From Taxawa tesnikishii (nom. ined.) (taxonomy: Eukaryota > Ascomycota > Dothideomycetes > Dothideales): a DNA stretch of 64,000 nucleotides. A model generated the notes under the pieces. The model saw only the letters and a list, made by a program, of their open reading frames with translations, did not search any database and was not told the origin of the DNA. Positions within the stretch are counted from its first letter, which is position 1. The number at the start of each line of letters is the position of its first letter. Location: contig JAPDRO010000002.1 of assembly GCA_030247885.1 (NCBI GenBank), positions 868,001-932,000 on the forward strand. Reading direction: 5' to 3'. This document shows positions 50,431 to 62,263 of the stretch, one piece after another. A program made the position numbers and the translations under genes.

Positions 50431-52595
50431 ATGGACGCCAACGTCCATCAAGAATCGATTCAACGCTTAGACGACGCCTTGCAGAGGCTGACAGCCACAC
50501 TTGCGTCCTACAAAACTTCCATCGACGATCAGGACACGGATGGACCTCCAACGCCTCGGTCACAAACATCCATAACAGCTAGTGAACACTTCAGGATTCA
50601 TGGAACTGCGTCAGGACTGTTCCACACAGAAACGGATTCATATACCACGGAACACTACCCACAAGTACGTAGAGCTCTGTTCAAGTATCAAGCATGGTGC
50701 GTGTTGACCGATACACAGATCACCAACGATGAGCTTCGGAGAAACCTCAATGAATTGCACGACTTGTTCAGCTTCCTCCCCACCTGGCCTTACAGTCTTC
50801 CTTTGTATTTCAAGATTGTGCAATGCTACGTTAGCCTTGGCTATCCGGATCTCGCGGTAGGAACAGCGTACAAGGCGCTTCTGTTGATTGACGCTATCAA
50901 CGACGAAGACGATGAGTTGCACAAATCCGCGTTTCTGGCCGTGGGAGATTACATATATAAAATGGATTTAAGAGAGAGGGTTGGCATAGTTGCAAGAACT
51001 TCGATTGGTTCGAGGTTCAATCCGGATCATCCAGATTGCTGGAAATACAATGATGGGCGCGTAGACTACAGTCTCAGAGGAGACGAGGTTATTGTTTGGG
51101 TGAACGAGTTCTATGCTTTCTTAATGTAAGAGAAACTCTGCGCCAACAGAGTCCACTGTTGCGCATTCGGGGCTAACCCTGACAGATACATCACACTTGC
51201 ACAATGCTTAGCTGTGCTCGGTTGCGCGAGAAGCGCGTATCGTTATTGCGAAATGGCTTTGCGCGCTGGTATGAATGCGGACGCTTTCGAGGGCATCAAG
51301 GGCAGCATTGCTGATTCGGTCGGTAAATACTACGATGACCTGTATGCTGAGACGGAGCTTGAGAAACCTGAAAACAGCTTTGAGGTTGAAGAATGGCCCG
51401 ACCATGGCATGGTGAGAAGAGAGTGCTACCCCTGGAACACCCACGAGCCGAATAGGTACTCAGAAGGAACTCTTAAGCTCCTGAACGAAGAGATGGCGAA
51501 GGTGGCACCCAAGTTGGAAGTTCGTGTGACAGAATTACCGGCACTGTCCTCGGACAAGGAAAACACCGTCAAGCAACTGGGCGTGTTTGCCAAAAGCGAC
51601 GTTGCACCCGGCGAGAAGGTACTTGACGAAATGTCTCTACTTACGGCCAACAACCGGCTGCAAGACGCTCTGTGCGATGCGTGCAGCGCTGACCTTCCAG
51701 ATGTTTGGGACAGCGGCTCCGCAACCCCGGAATCATCGGGGTCGTTTCCTGCCCAGACTGTTCCGTGGTCTTTTGCAGTCAAAACTGCTTGGATCTCGCA
51801 CAGGAAAGCTATCATCCCGCACTCTGTGATATGGATGTTGAAGCTATCGCCAAGGACGTCCCTCCCGCTGAGGCTGCAGATGCGCTATACACACTCCTCC
51901 TTCTGCGCTCTCTAGCCATGGCTGAGACGCAAGGATGTCATCCCTTGGATCTTAAAGAAGTCAAGTACATCTGGGGCGACTATCACACCATGCCGTTGGA
52001 CGAAATCTGGGAGCCACATGATCCTTCCAAGACGGAAGATCCATTTCCCAAAACTCTTCCGTTCAACTTCCAGTATAACGTCGTCCTGCCATTTCACATG
52101 TTGGAGAAGATGGATATCGATATCTTCAAGAATCCGCAGTATGACGTTTGGGTCTTCAACACATTGTACGCCAAATTTCGCGGCACTGCATCAGCCCGTC
52201 TCAGTGGTCTGGGTGGCCGGCCTATTCGAGGACCAGAGGTGAGCGCTGTGCATCCCATGTGGTGTCTGGCAAACCACAGCTGCGATCCGAACGTCAGCTG
52301 GGAGTGGGGCGGCTCCATCTTCTTTCAAGCCAGGAGACAGCGGGTTGAGTGGAAGAAAGCTCGAGCCGGCGAGACCAAGCGGAGTCAAGCCGGGGTGAAG
52401 AAGGACGAGGAGGTTTTCAACCACTATTGCGACGTTGATCTTCCTGTGAAGGAACGCAGAGAGTGGGCGTCAGGGGCGTTAGGTGGGCTGTGTTGCTGCA
52501 GTCGATGCGTTTGGGAAGCCGGTGGAGAAAAGACCCCGAACGTGTCCGATTCCGGCGCAAAGAAACTACAACTGAAGGTCACCTTCTACGATTGA
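50431..52595 (+). CDS. SET-domain protein with MYND-like zinc centre
   Basis: Exons 50431-51125 and 51186-52595, 701 residues after correction. The N-terminal half is helical, TPR-like (LPLYFKIVQCYVSLGYPDLA, YITLAQCLAVLGCARSAYRY). Then comes the start of a SET fold (LGVFAKSDVAPGEKVL), an interposed Cys cluster (LCDACSADLP ... CPDCSVVFCSQNC ... HPALC), the SET core motif (WCLANHSCDPNVSWEWGG), VFNHYCDVDLPV and a post-SET-like CCCSRCVWE. This order is that of SMYD-type lysine methyltransferases. The catalytic activity and target are inferred. The frame breaks inside the Cys cluster at the C run 51725-51728, and one more C restores it. Confidence 0.85.
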
Positions 52596-53359
52596 CCGCC
52601 TTCGAGGAATTAAAGGGCATGCGTTTGCGCAGAGGATGCGGCACCGAGCGCCTGTATGGAGTATCACACCACATCTACATACAATTTCCGCGATGAGGTT
52701 CACCTCCCACCGTTCAAGTCCGTGCGAAACCATTCCATTACTGCCTGATCTAGCCAAAGGCTGACTGCCATGCAGCAGGACTCTGGATCGTAACTGCGAC
52801 ACAGAATGGTGCTTCGTCGACAGCCGACGCTGGCGGTTCCTTATCAACTGTTCTACCGAAAACAACTGTCAACATCTCTCCAGCAGCCACTGGTCAGACA
52901 TCGCTTTTTCACCGCCTTGCTCTCTGGCCCCAAATTTCTTCAAGCGAACAAAGATGTTCTACTGCTGAAAGTAGAACTAGTATACGAAATGTATGGCACA
53001 TCAAGTAGCATCTCCGGATTCAACCTTCCGCAATCGGGACGCAAAGACAACACCATTTTTGACAGCGCTTTTCGCATCCACCTGCAATGCATCGTCCTCT
53101 TTCTTTCCTGTTAGATACACCGTGAAGTTTGTGAGAGAGTCTCACTACGTTTCTCTTCGAACATGTTCCAAAGCCGCTCAACGCTGTCTTGCAAGGCTAA
53201 CCTGACCATTTCTCCTTATCAGATCCTCCCTTCGCACCACTCTCAAGACTCTTCCCACCCAAATACAACTTAACAATCTACCAAGGCTTTCTGTGGATTC
53301 AAAGCGTGTAGAACACGGTCAGATAGACAATCGCTACGGCGTAATCCGTCAGCCAAAAA
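52596..53359. other. convergent 3' region, no gene seen
   Basis: Between the SET-domain gene and a minus-strand Cys/His-rich frame. Nothing supported. Confidence 0.5.
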
Positions 53360-53750
53360 CTACATCGAAGCCAGGCACACATATACCTCTCTCGTCTTTA
53401 GTACAACAGAAGTCGAAGCTGGCTTCCCTCTTCGTTCTGTATTTAGATACGGCGGACCCCGTTGTCCTGTTCGTTTCTGACAGAGTTCGCAGTATTCGTA
53501 CTCGTCATACCACTCGCGTTTCAGGCCCCAGGCGCCGAAGCATTGGTGATTGGGGTCGTTGCGCGCGAAGTGGCAATGCTCGACCAAGCGTTTCATGCCG
53601 TGGCCGCAGGCCAAATGAACGATCTCGTAACGGCATATCGAGTGGGGAGGATTTCGCAGATTGCTTTGTAGGACGTGACAGGAACGAGCGGAAATCCTGT
53701 ATGGATGCAGGCGGGGAAGGCTGAGCGGTCCGAAAAAGACGACCTTCCCT
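53360..53750 (-). CDS. Cys/His-rich small protein, 5' end unresolved
   Basis: A minus-strand frame ending at 53360 reads CRYEIVHLACGHGMKRLVEH, then CHFARNDPNHQCFGAW and YEYCELCQKRTGQRG. The clustered CGH, HC, HQC and CELC pairs and the aromatic spacing look like a real zinc-binding fold rather than chance. The frame is open up to about 53750 but contains no ATG before the GHGM methionine. The true start must lie in an upstream exon or behind another base error. A GTGAGG...CATACAG pair upstream is a possible intron but does not give the right phase. No known function. Confidence 0.45.
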
Positions 53751-54858
53751 CACTTTATCTGCTCCGTCATGCGATGGTTGAGCGACCATGAAGTCTGCCT
53801 CGCATATAAGGATGACCTGTCACCTCTCGCTCCCGTCACTCTGCATTCCCACGCTCTGCACCCAAGCCATGGAGAAGCCAGGAGCCTTTCCCTGCAATGA
53901 GCGGCGCGAGATGAGTCCTAACAGCCATAGGTTTATGAGTGGCATAGATGGTCACACGTGACACCTGCATGGCCCACTCACTGACAGGTCGCACGCCGCC
54001 GCCCTGCATCCGCCCCTCGCCTTTAGGCAGGCCCTCGCTGCTGCCATCAACCCCAGTACCACATTCTCGCTACCACAAGAACGCGAGCGCAGGTTCCGTA
54101 GCACGAGTCTCCAGAAAGGAATTCCCTCATTCCATGTCCCTTCGCAAATCGCTCGATAGCGCAACCGAAAGCTCGAAGTTCGGTTGGAAATCGGGATCAT
54201 CTCTCAGCCTCGAGCGCCGAGGGGGTCCTTCGTGTGAGACGACTCAAAAACCACGAACATAGCCGCCGCGGCGAGGCCGCGCGTGCGTGCTTTTAGAGCT
54301 ACGGGACTTCAACGAGATTGAGGGTATGGGACCGGGGTATTCCCGGGGGCGTGAGGAAAGGACGGCGCAAGCAAGAAAGCGCGCAAGGGAGGTGCAACCG
54401 CTCAACAGGATAGCCACGACACATGCAGGAGCCAAGCGCCCTGTACATGTGCTTCGCAAACCCACCGCATATGCTTCATGGGGTTACACGAACCAAGAAA
54501 GCACACACGTCTGTTTCCCCAACTTGTGCAGGGTTGCTGAGCCACGCGAGATCTGTGCGTGTGCTTTCTTGTACGTCGTGCCCGCACCTTAGCTGCATGG
54601 TACCATATGCTATGGTAGAGCAGAAGGCGTCTTCGTAGGGGGCAAGCAAAACTGTCTTGCCGTGCATGTCGGCTGCTCGCATACGACTGAACGACCGTAG
54701 AGAATTACTTTGGTGCAACTGCTATTCATACACCTGCAGAGGAGATGGAACAGCCCCAGGGGAAAACCCCTCGTTGAAACACCGGTGCCTCTCACCCAAA
54801 GACCTCTACTCCTCCCCGCGCAGCCACCAGCAAGACGCTTTGTATAGCCCTGATACAG
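53751..54858. other. intergenic, no gene seen
   Basis: Would contain the 5' part and promoter of the Cys/His gene and the 3' region of the RRM gene. No other feature supported. Confidence 0.4.
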
Positions 54859-56736
54859 CTACACAGTCGCTCCATGAGACCCGTTAGCAACGGTGGGGCC
54901 CGCCTGCACTGCCTCCCTGTCCAATCTGACCTCCAAATTCTTACGACCCAGTTTCATACCGTTGAACAAAGCCTTGGCCTGCTGTGCCTCATCCGACGTA
55001 GTGTAAATGATGATGGCCTTCCCACTGTGACGCTTCTTGCTTGGAAGATGCTGATAGTTCTGCAATTCACACTTCTCGATGGAGCCGGCTTTGCTGAAAA
55101 CACTTCGGAGTGCGGCCTGTGTGATGTTGAAGTCGATGCCGTGTACGAACACACCACGAGACTCGGTGCGGACGCAGCCCTGAGTCATGTTGACATTACC
55201 AGTGTAGAGCTGGCCGTTGCGGATCTGCGTGGCGATTGGCGCCTCTCTGGCCGGGGATGGAGCAGGAACGAGTGAAGTGTGCTTCAGGTTGATGGACAAT
55301 GCTTGCACCGATTCCTCTGGCGTTGGCATCGAGCTCGGAGCAACTCTGGTGTAGTTGGCAGTTTGCGGCACATGGAAGGCAACGGTGTTGACGAACGGAG
55401 TAGAAGAAGGTGAAGGATCGGTCAGGGCAGGAGCGGGTTGCGGTACCGCAGTCAATTCAGGCGCGGGCTGCCATCGAATTTGTGTGGGAGGTAGTAGTTT
55501 TACTGCATCTGTAGCATGGACAACGTGCTGGGCAATGGAAACCGGTGCACCACTGCAATTGCAATTCAGGAAAACAGGTCTCGGCTTCATGGGAGGGACG
55601 GTGCTATCAGCTGTTAGCCGAGAGAGAACCAATCACTCAGCCAAGCGGCGTTGGATGAAAGTTTCCAAAACCTAGATGATCTCTGTACTTACCGGTTGGC
55701 AAGAGCATCCATAGCTTCTTTGGTAGCGTTCCACACGTGGGTACGGAGTCTGCGCTCCTGAAAGTATCCTTGAAGCTGTCAGCACATATATCTGGAAGAC
55801 GGGATGCTGGAAAGCGGACCAAAGACTCGCTTAGCTCTACCTCGATCTTGAACAATAATCCAACTACGTCCAGAGGGAGTGCCGCTTTCGAATGCCGCAT
55901 AAGCCCATCCGTACCGAGTGTCTTCAATGCGAGCAACCTCACAGAGATCGTACCAAGTGAAGTTGGCAGGGAGCTGCGAAAGCCGTCAGCCTGTGCTCAT
56001 GGCGTCTCTTGAGTGGGAGAGCAAATCACCGGATCCACGCAGAACAGGAATTTCTCGTCCTGGTATGGAACCCAAGAAGAAGGTTCAGGTATAAATGTTA
56101 GCGGGGGTTTGGGGTGATAGTCTGTAATGGTAGTTTGCATCCTCCGATGGTGCTTGGCTCCCTTTAGTCTTGCGTCCTCATTGATGACTCCGAGTGGCAA
56201 ATTCTTTTCCGATTGGGACATGGATATATCAGCAAGGGCCACTAAGCAGGATCGGTTTGGCAAAAAGACACGAATACAAGTGCTCCCCATGAGACGTTCG
56301 AAGGCGTTGCATGCCCAACTCGTCGAACAAACCGTCATATTTGTACCGGAGCTGAACAACCTGACACGCCTTTTGACACTCGCAATTTCCCTTGGACCAA
56401 TCCACACTTCATCTGCTGCAACATCTTGCTGTGGGAAACCGATTGACTGTCAGCAAGCTTGATCAAGCCGTGGCTTGCGGAGTGATCTGACAAGCATCCG
56501 AGCATCTCGCCTTCTCTTCTAGGACGCCGGGCGAGGCACCCGTCCTCTCGATCTACAGCCTAGCAACCAGCCAAGCTACCTTTCAACCCCTGCCAATTTG
56601 TGAGAGTCCCACACCACGAGGAATTGCTGTCCACTGATAGGACATCCGTCGGCGGGTCGACGACTCTTTTGGATGATCCGTTAAGCAGCCGCCCACAGAA
56701 AATCTCGTTGACACGATTTGTGCGGAGCTCGAGCAT
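54859..56736 (-). CDS. RNA-binding protein with one C-terminal RRM
   Basis: Five exons: 56580-56736, 56030-56424, 55841-55973, 55693-55768 and 54859-55603. Every phase matches, giving 501 residues. Acceptors at three introns lie a few bases beyond a more obvious AG. The N-terminal half holds a conserved-looking domain (FTWYDLCEVARIEDTRYGWA, GYFQERRLRTHVWNATKEAM). A Pro/Thr-rich linker follows. The RRM spans about residues 403-485, with RNP2 as VFVHGI, a helix (AALRSVFSKAGSIEKCEL) and RNP1 as SGKAIIIY, then KNLEVRLD. This suits a fungal mRNA-binding protein. The RNA target is unknown. The start (MLELRTNRVNEIF) is the only in-frame ATG that fits. Confidence 0.82.
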
Positions 56737-57640
56737 GCAAGCAGTTAGTATGCATCAAGGCTCGATGATGGGTGAGTGCGCAATGCAGGGGCGGGACAAT
56801 GTGCGGCGGGGAAGCTCAGTAGCACGGAAGACGGCGTGAGCGGAGAAGACGAAGAAGCAGTCGAGTCGATGCAGGAAGGGAAAGCGACAGGTCTTATATT
56901 GCGCAAAGCGACCAAGACTAGTTACGTTGCAGCGTGTCTATCGTCGATGCGGTCAACCGCGTAGTAGGGTGGCAATATCAGAACGAGCATGCGCCAAAAA
57001 GGCGACGGCAAGTTTTCTGCTGCCGGTTGCTTGTCTTGCACGAACTGCACCCGCAAGTTGTCTGATGCAGAGGGTCGTGGACGGATGCATGCACTCGTGC
57101 TCGATGATCTGGGTGACAGTGGCAGAACGGCTGCAATTGAACGCCACATGTCTGCTGTACTACCCTCGCCTGCGGACAAAAGTGACGCAGCTGCAGCTGT
57201 CCTGCAGGCGGCCAAGCGTGAGTGGGAGGGTAGGGTCACACATTGAATGGTTTGTTCTGATGTTGATGTTGATGTTGATGTTGATGGTAGTGGTATGTGG
57301 TAGGGTACGTGTGATTAATCCGGGTGATGGAGTGGAGGTTGGAGAGAAAGAAGAGACCGGGAGCCATCACCACAGCGTGACGTCAAGAAATCCACCCATC
57401 CATAGCTACCGTCGGTATCGAAACCACTCCAACATCTGCAGTAGATACATCCTGCCGTGCGGCAGCAGTTGTGACACAGCGCCACTCAGCCGTCGTAGCA
57501 TTGACGGTGCACATCTCCTGCATTTCGTCTGTTGTAGCGCACCCTCCCTTCGTCTGCACCCACCCATCCTCAGCCGCAGCAGGACCACTCGACCAACGTC
57601 TACAGGCCACGGCCCCGGCAGCAGTTCTCATCTGCGGAAG
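56737..57640. promoter_or_regulatory. divergent promoter region, RRM / LisH-WD40
   Basis: 904 bases between two divergent start codons. A (GATGTT)n tract lies at about 57259-57286. The right end is pyrimidine-rich leader-like sequence before ATG 57641. No specific site assigned. Confidence 0.5.
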
Positions 57641-59286
57641 ATGCCTGCCACAGACTCCCCGCCATCCTCGTGGCCCGCTTCCTGAAAGCCAACCACTACA
57701 ACGAGGTTGGTCCGCCAGTTCTAGCTCACTCCACTCGTCGCCCGCTGCTGAAGCGGATGCATTCAGACACTTGAAGCCTTCCTGAAAGAAGCAGGCCTGC
57801 CTGCAGACGCCGGTAATGCCGGCAAAGGAGACTTGACTATCGAGAGGGTTCTGGAAGAGAAGAAGACGTTTGATCTGAGCGTCCAATTCGAAAAACTTGG
57901 CACCGATGATGTTGCCAAAGGCTGGACCACGAACGGTAAGTTGTGCCGTTCTGCATCTTGCATACATTATTCATTCACTTCAATACACCTTCTTGAGCTC
58001 TCAACTGACGACATGCAGCACCTGGAACGCCAAGCATCATTACAACGCTACCCACAAGTTCCAACATCCTTCACACTTCGATAGAGACATTGTCCGTGAC
58101 CGAGGCAAGGTATGTGGTGAGACCTACAGAACCACTCCCTGAACCAAGCACAACTCCAGCGTATCCATGCGGTACTCATAACCTATGCAGTGATGATTCA
58201 CACAGTGTTTTACTGGCAACAACCGCCGACCGTCGCCTCAACATCCTCGACGTCCCCTCGTGCACACTGCGCGCCTCAGAAACGACATGGCACGGCTCAC
58301 CGATCCTCTGCTGCACGGCCTTGAGCCGGAAGTTGCTGCTCACGACCTCCATGAACGGTGATGTACTCTTGAGCGACCTCACCGGCAAGGTCATGGATCG
58401 GCGGCGCGACCACCTCAAATACGTCGTCCGAGTCGCCGTGCACCACACCGACTCTGACACCTGGGTGGCGACCGCAGGCTGGGACTCCAAGGTGCATCTT
58501 TACCGTCTCCCTTCCGCGTCCAGCAACGGCAGTCCCGCTCTCGGCGCCCCGGTATCGACGATCCCTCTCACCTCGAACCCGGAATCCCTGCTCTTCCTCA
58601 CCCACCCAGACACTTCCGAGCCCGTCCTCCTCCTGACGCGCCGAGACTCGACATTCCTGCACTACTACTCCGTCCCCTCCGCTCAGCTCCTGGGCCGACA
58701 GAACCTCGCTCCGCACTCCAACGCCTGGATCGCATTCACGCCGTCCGCAATCGCGCCGTGCCCGACCGACAGTTCGCTGCTGGCCGTCGCCACCTCCGCC
58801 GTTCCGCACATGAAAGTCATCATCGTGCGCCTGCTATTCCCGTCCCCCGACTCCACCTCCTCGGAGCAGACGGCCTTGGCCGCTCCCTCGGAGGTTCCCA
58901 CAGCGCCGCCTTCGCTGCTCGACGGCGGCCCTTCGCCCGCAACGATCCAGGCGCGCGCCGCGCTGGCGTTGCAGGATCGGGAAGCGGCCGCCATACAGAT
59001 CCACTGCACGACGCTGGCGCCGCAGACGCATTACTCGACGCCCGCGCTGGCCTGGCGACCCGACGGCTCCGGCGTCTGGGTCAATGGCGACGATGGCGCG
59101 GTCAGGGGCATCGAAACGGCGAGCGGGAAGATCGTTGCCACGCTCAAAGGAGGTCACGAGGGTGGCAGTAAGGTGCGGTGTCTGTGGGCAGGATCTGTGC
59201 CGATAGATGGAAGTGAGGGCGAGCGCGAGGAGTGGCTCGTCAGTGGTGGATTTGATCAGAAGCTTATCGTCTGGAAGCCCGAATAG
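57641..59286 (+). CDS. LisH and WD40-repeat protein
   Basis: Exons 57641-57705, 57767-57935 and 58019-59286, 500 residues after correction. The LisH dimerisation motif is at the start (ILVARFLKANHYNETLEAFL). It is followed by a CTLH-like stretch (TIERVLEEKKTFDLSVQFEK) and then WD40 blades ending in GTAGWDSKV-type signatures (ATAGWDSKVHLYRL, VSGGFDQKLIVWKPE). The role is probably a scaffold in a protein complex. The exact orthologue is not recognised. Exon 1 from ATG 57641 matches the LisH frame only with one extra C in the run 57657-57660, giving MPATDSPAILVARFL. Without it no start exists in the LisH frame. Confidence 0.82.
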
Positions 59287-59875
59287 AGCTAGCTGCAATG
59301 AGTCGTTTCGAAAAGAATATATATATATATATACAGGTTCGTCTATCTCATTCGAGTAGTGCACATCTTCTCTCTCCCCCCCTTCGTGCTTCTCTTTCCT
59401 CCCCTATCGGCTCCTGCTAGACTCAATGCCCAAACCGCAGCTACGCGAGCTGAAAAACTCCAGCGGTTCAACCGCCTTGTTCCAACCCTCCCAGTGCTTC
59501 TGTGCCGTGTCTGTCATGTCCGTGTACAGCAGAGCTTCCAGCCTTATTCGCCCTTGCCACCAGGTACGCTAGGGCCAGCCTGAAAGACTCCCCGGTGACC
59601 GATCTCCTGCGAGCAGCGGTTATGGAAGTCATGTCAGAGAGATTGAGCGCCTTGTTTCGCCCGAGTGTCATCCTCGCTGCGTTGTGCGCCAGGCCAATCG
59701 GGTAATCTCCTTTCCTCTCACTCTTCGAAAGCCGGCAGTAGAAGGAGCGCAAACCCTGCCCCAGTTCGGGCTCGTGTTGTTTTGCGTTGCATGGACGTAG
59801 TGAGATCGGAGCGACGTTTCTGGACCGCCCGTGTTCAGGACCCTAGTCTATCTCCTGAACCGCGTATCTGTGAGC
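59287..59875. other. convergent 3' region with (AT)n tract
   Basis: Two converging gene ends. An (AT)n microsatellite lies at about 59319-59334. No gene supported. Confidence 0.55.
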
Positions 59876-61711
59876 TCATGTCTCCTCCCCTCGGTCCTCG
59901 CTCCGCCGCCCCTTGACCCCTTCGGCCACCATGACTGCTGCAACAGCAAATAGCAGCAGAGCGTTGAACCCGGCGAGGATGAAGAATGGCGCACCGGGTG
60001 TCGTGGTATCGAAGAGCTTCCCGCCCAGCTTCGTAAGCAAGAGAATGCCCGCTCCGCCAGCAAGCGAGTAAACGCCCGCAATAGTGCCCTTGAGGTGTGT
60101 TCTGTTAGCAGGCGTGTGGCGTGCCGCTGGTGCTTCGCGCGACGCTAGCAAGGGTGCTGTCTCGGATGGCTGGATTGGCGCTGAGCTGCTGTCTTCAGGC
60201 GTTGAAGGCTGACCGTCAGGCTGGAGGCTGGTGGGGGATGTTGCCTGTATGCCTCGGGCGAGCAAACCCAAGGAGCACACGATTGACCCAATTTGGCCCA
60301 GGCCCATCAGTGTGACAGCCAGGAAGGCCCACCTTCCGTCTCCGTGGCCGCGAAAGGGGTCAGGACTGTGCAGCAAGCCGAATGCAGTAGAACCCGCGAC
60401 GCCCGCTACGGTGGCGAACGCGAGAGGCAGGTGCGATCTTTGTTTGCTCATACGGCCGCCGAGCCAACCGAAGAGCGGTGCAGAAAGAAGCGCTACGAGC
60501 TGCGAGACCCCGGTGAGCATCGAGGCAACAGTATAGGCGCGTCGGCAGTTGGACTTGATATCTTCGCCTGGTTCGTCCGTGCACAGACCCTCACGGATGA
60601 AGTAGGCGTTCACAAAGAGTGGTATGAACAGAGAGATGCCCACAGAAGACGCGCGTGCAACGAAGCCACCCAGGTAGCCGAGACCGATGTTGGTATCTGT
60701 GAAAGCGAGGACCAAGGAAGATCGAATGAGTTGCCAATATGAGCTAGGCGCACCCTTCGCTGCATCACTTGTTGAGGCAGCTTCGGGATCCCGTTTGGAC
60801 TGCGATAGAGTCGCAGAATTGACCAAACTGCGGAAGCCCTTCCCTGTTTCTCCGGGCAGGTTGCGGAGGCCGTACGTCAGCAGAAGGCCGACAACGATCG
60901 CTATGCTGCCGACAATGTAGAAGCTCTCTTTCACGGCAGTGGACCTGGCCGTACCGTTCTCAGATATCCGAGCCGGGAGTGGGAGAAACAGACCAACTGC
61001 GAGCAGTGCGCCAATGCCGGTAAACATGCCTACAAAACCAGCAAGTTGGCTGGAGCCGGACGCTGGAGCAGGCTCCTCGGCGATAGAGGCCATGCCCGAG
61101 GGATGTCTCCTGTTCCGTGGCCGGGTTGGGGATCGAGACCGTGAGGTATAGCGAGCGGGAGTGATTGTCAGCTCGCTGCTGATGCTCGGAGTGACACTGT
61201 GTCTCCAACTCGGATCGACCTGCGAAACATTCTGACGCCGTCGCGTCAGCTGTGCATCGTTCGAGCTTTCTTCGCCAGCAACAGTGTCTGGCTCTCTCTC
61301 GGTAGTCATAGCCGGCAGTATTGCCGTTACCATGGTACTGCATGCGGCGCCGCCTATACTGAATGCCAGCCTTCCCAGCAGCAATTCCGGGTACACGTTC
61401 TTGGCCTGTACTAGACATATCAAGCTCAAGCCAACGATCAGAAAGCCCGTGACGGCAACGATCCTAACACCAAGCCTGTCGCTCAAAAGGCCCCAGAGCG
61501 GGCAGGCGACCAGAGCGAGCAGCTCGTCGGCAAAGCCCAGTGTACCAACAGCATCTCCAACACCCTCCTTTTGGCCAATGACGTCGGTGATGACAAAGGA
61601 GACGGAGGAATTGAGGAAGACCAGGAAGGAGATTGAGAAGAGCGCGACGCCGAACAGGTACGCGGCGGCTTGCGTCTTGGTGACGGTGAGCGAGGGGAAC
61701 AGACGATTCAT
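59876..61711 (-). CDS. major facilitator superfamily transporter
   Basis: Single exon of 611 residues from ATG 61711 (MNRLFPSLTVTKTQAAAYLF). The frame is open 20 codons upstream without another ATG. Hydrophobic spans suggest about 12 helices in two halves, with a long hydrophilic loop of roughly 100 residues (residues 160-240, Ser/Arg-rich) between helices 5 and 6 or so. The family motif between helices 2 and 3 appears as GLLSDRLGVRIV. Helices include TQAAAYLFGVALFSISFLVF and ESFYIVGSIAIVVGLLLTYG. The substrate is unknown. Fungal relatives are often annotated as putative efflux or nutrient transporters. The frame is intact through 1.8 kb. Confidence 0.88.
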   Translation of the reverse strand: MNRLFPSLTVTKTQAAAYLFGVALFSISFLVFLNSSVSFVITDVIGQKEGVGDAVGTLGFADELLALVACPLWGLLSDRLGVRIVAVTGFLIVGLSLICLVQAKNVYPELLLGRLAFSIGGAACSTMVTAILPAMTTEREPDTVAGEESSNDAQLTRRRQNVSQVDPSWRHSVTPSISSELTITPARYTSRSRSPTRPRNRRHPSGMASIAEEPAPASGSSQLAGFVGMFTGIGALLAVGLFLPLPARISENGTARSTAVKESFYIVGSIAIVVGLLLTYGLRNLPGETGKGFRSLVNSATLSQSKRDPEAASTSDAAKGAPSSYWQLIRSSLVLAFTDTNIGLGYLGGFVARASSVGISLFIPLFVNAYFIREGLCTDEPGEDIKSNCRRAYTVASMLTGVSQLVALLSAPLFGWLGGRMSKQRSHLPLAFATVAGVAGSTAFGLLHSPDPFRGHGDGRWAFLAVTLMGLGQIGSIVCSLGLLARGIQATSPTSLQPDGQPSTPEDSSSAPIQPSETAPLLASREAPAARHTPANRTHLKGTIAGVYSLAGGAGILLLTKLGGKLFDTTTPGAPFFILAGFNALLLFAVAAVMVAEGVKGRRSEDRGEET

Positions 61712-62263
61712 GTCGCTCTGTAAGACTTTCGTAGTACTCCTTGAGCGGGATCGAGCGGATTGGACCTGCAAGTCTTCGACGGGGGTGGTTCGAGAGTGTT
61801 ATCAAGGTGCTGTGTGCGCGAGGGAGGGTTGTGATTGCTACTTTGGGGACATGTTGGATGCGCCGGTCTTCTTCAATTCTCGAGAGCCATTGGAAACGCT
61901 ATGGCTGTTCAGTAGAGGGTTGCCGTCAACCGATTGAATCTTCAAGCAAACTGAGGCGAGACGGGAGCCTTGAAGCAGGTCCAAGGGTGACTGACTGTGA
62001 CTAGGCCGTTGTATGTGATGTGATGTGATGTGATGTACTGTAGAGACAGAGACAGAGACGGAGACGGAGACGGGAGCTCTCGCGTCAGCTCCGGCCTTGG
62101 CATCTTGTCCATGTACGTAGCTACGTACATGTAGAGCCAAGTATGGAAGGTACTCGGTACTCGGTCCACGGTTCCCCGTCCTCTCCAACTTTCGCAAATC
62201 AACACATTCATGCTCGTCTGCTACCACTAGCATCTTACTGACTCGAGATATACTGTAGTTGTC
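61712..62263. promoter_or_regulatory. divergent promoter region with perfect palindrome
   Basis: 552 bases between the transporter and flavoprotein starts. It holds a (TGATG)n tract near 62012-62036, a (GAGACA/GAGACG)n tract at 62042-62075 and a 22-base perfect palindrome at 62110-62131. Confidence 0.6.
62110..62131. repeat. 22-base perfect palindrome
   Basis: Two 11-base halves, CATGTACGTAG followed by its exact reverse complement, with no spacer. It lies 133 bases before the start at 62264 and about 400 bases before the divergent transporter start. It could be a dimeric factor site or cruciform-prone sequence. Confidence 0.85.
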
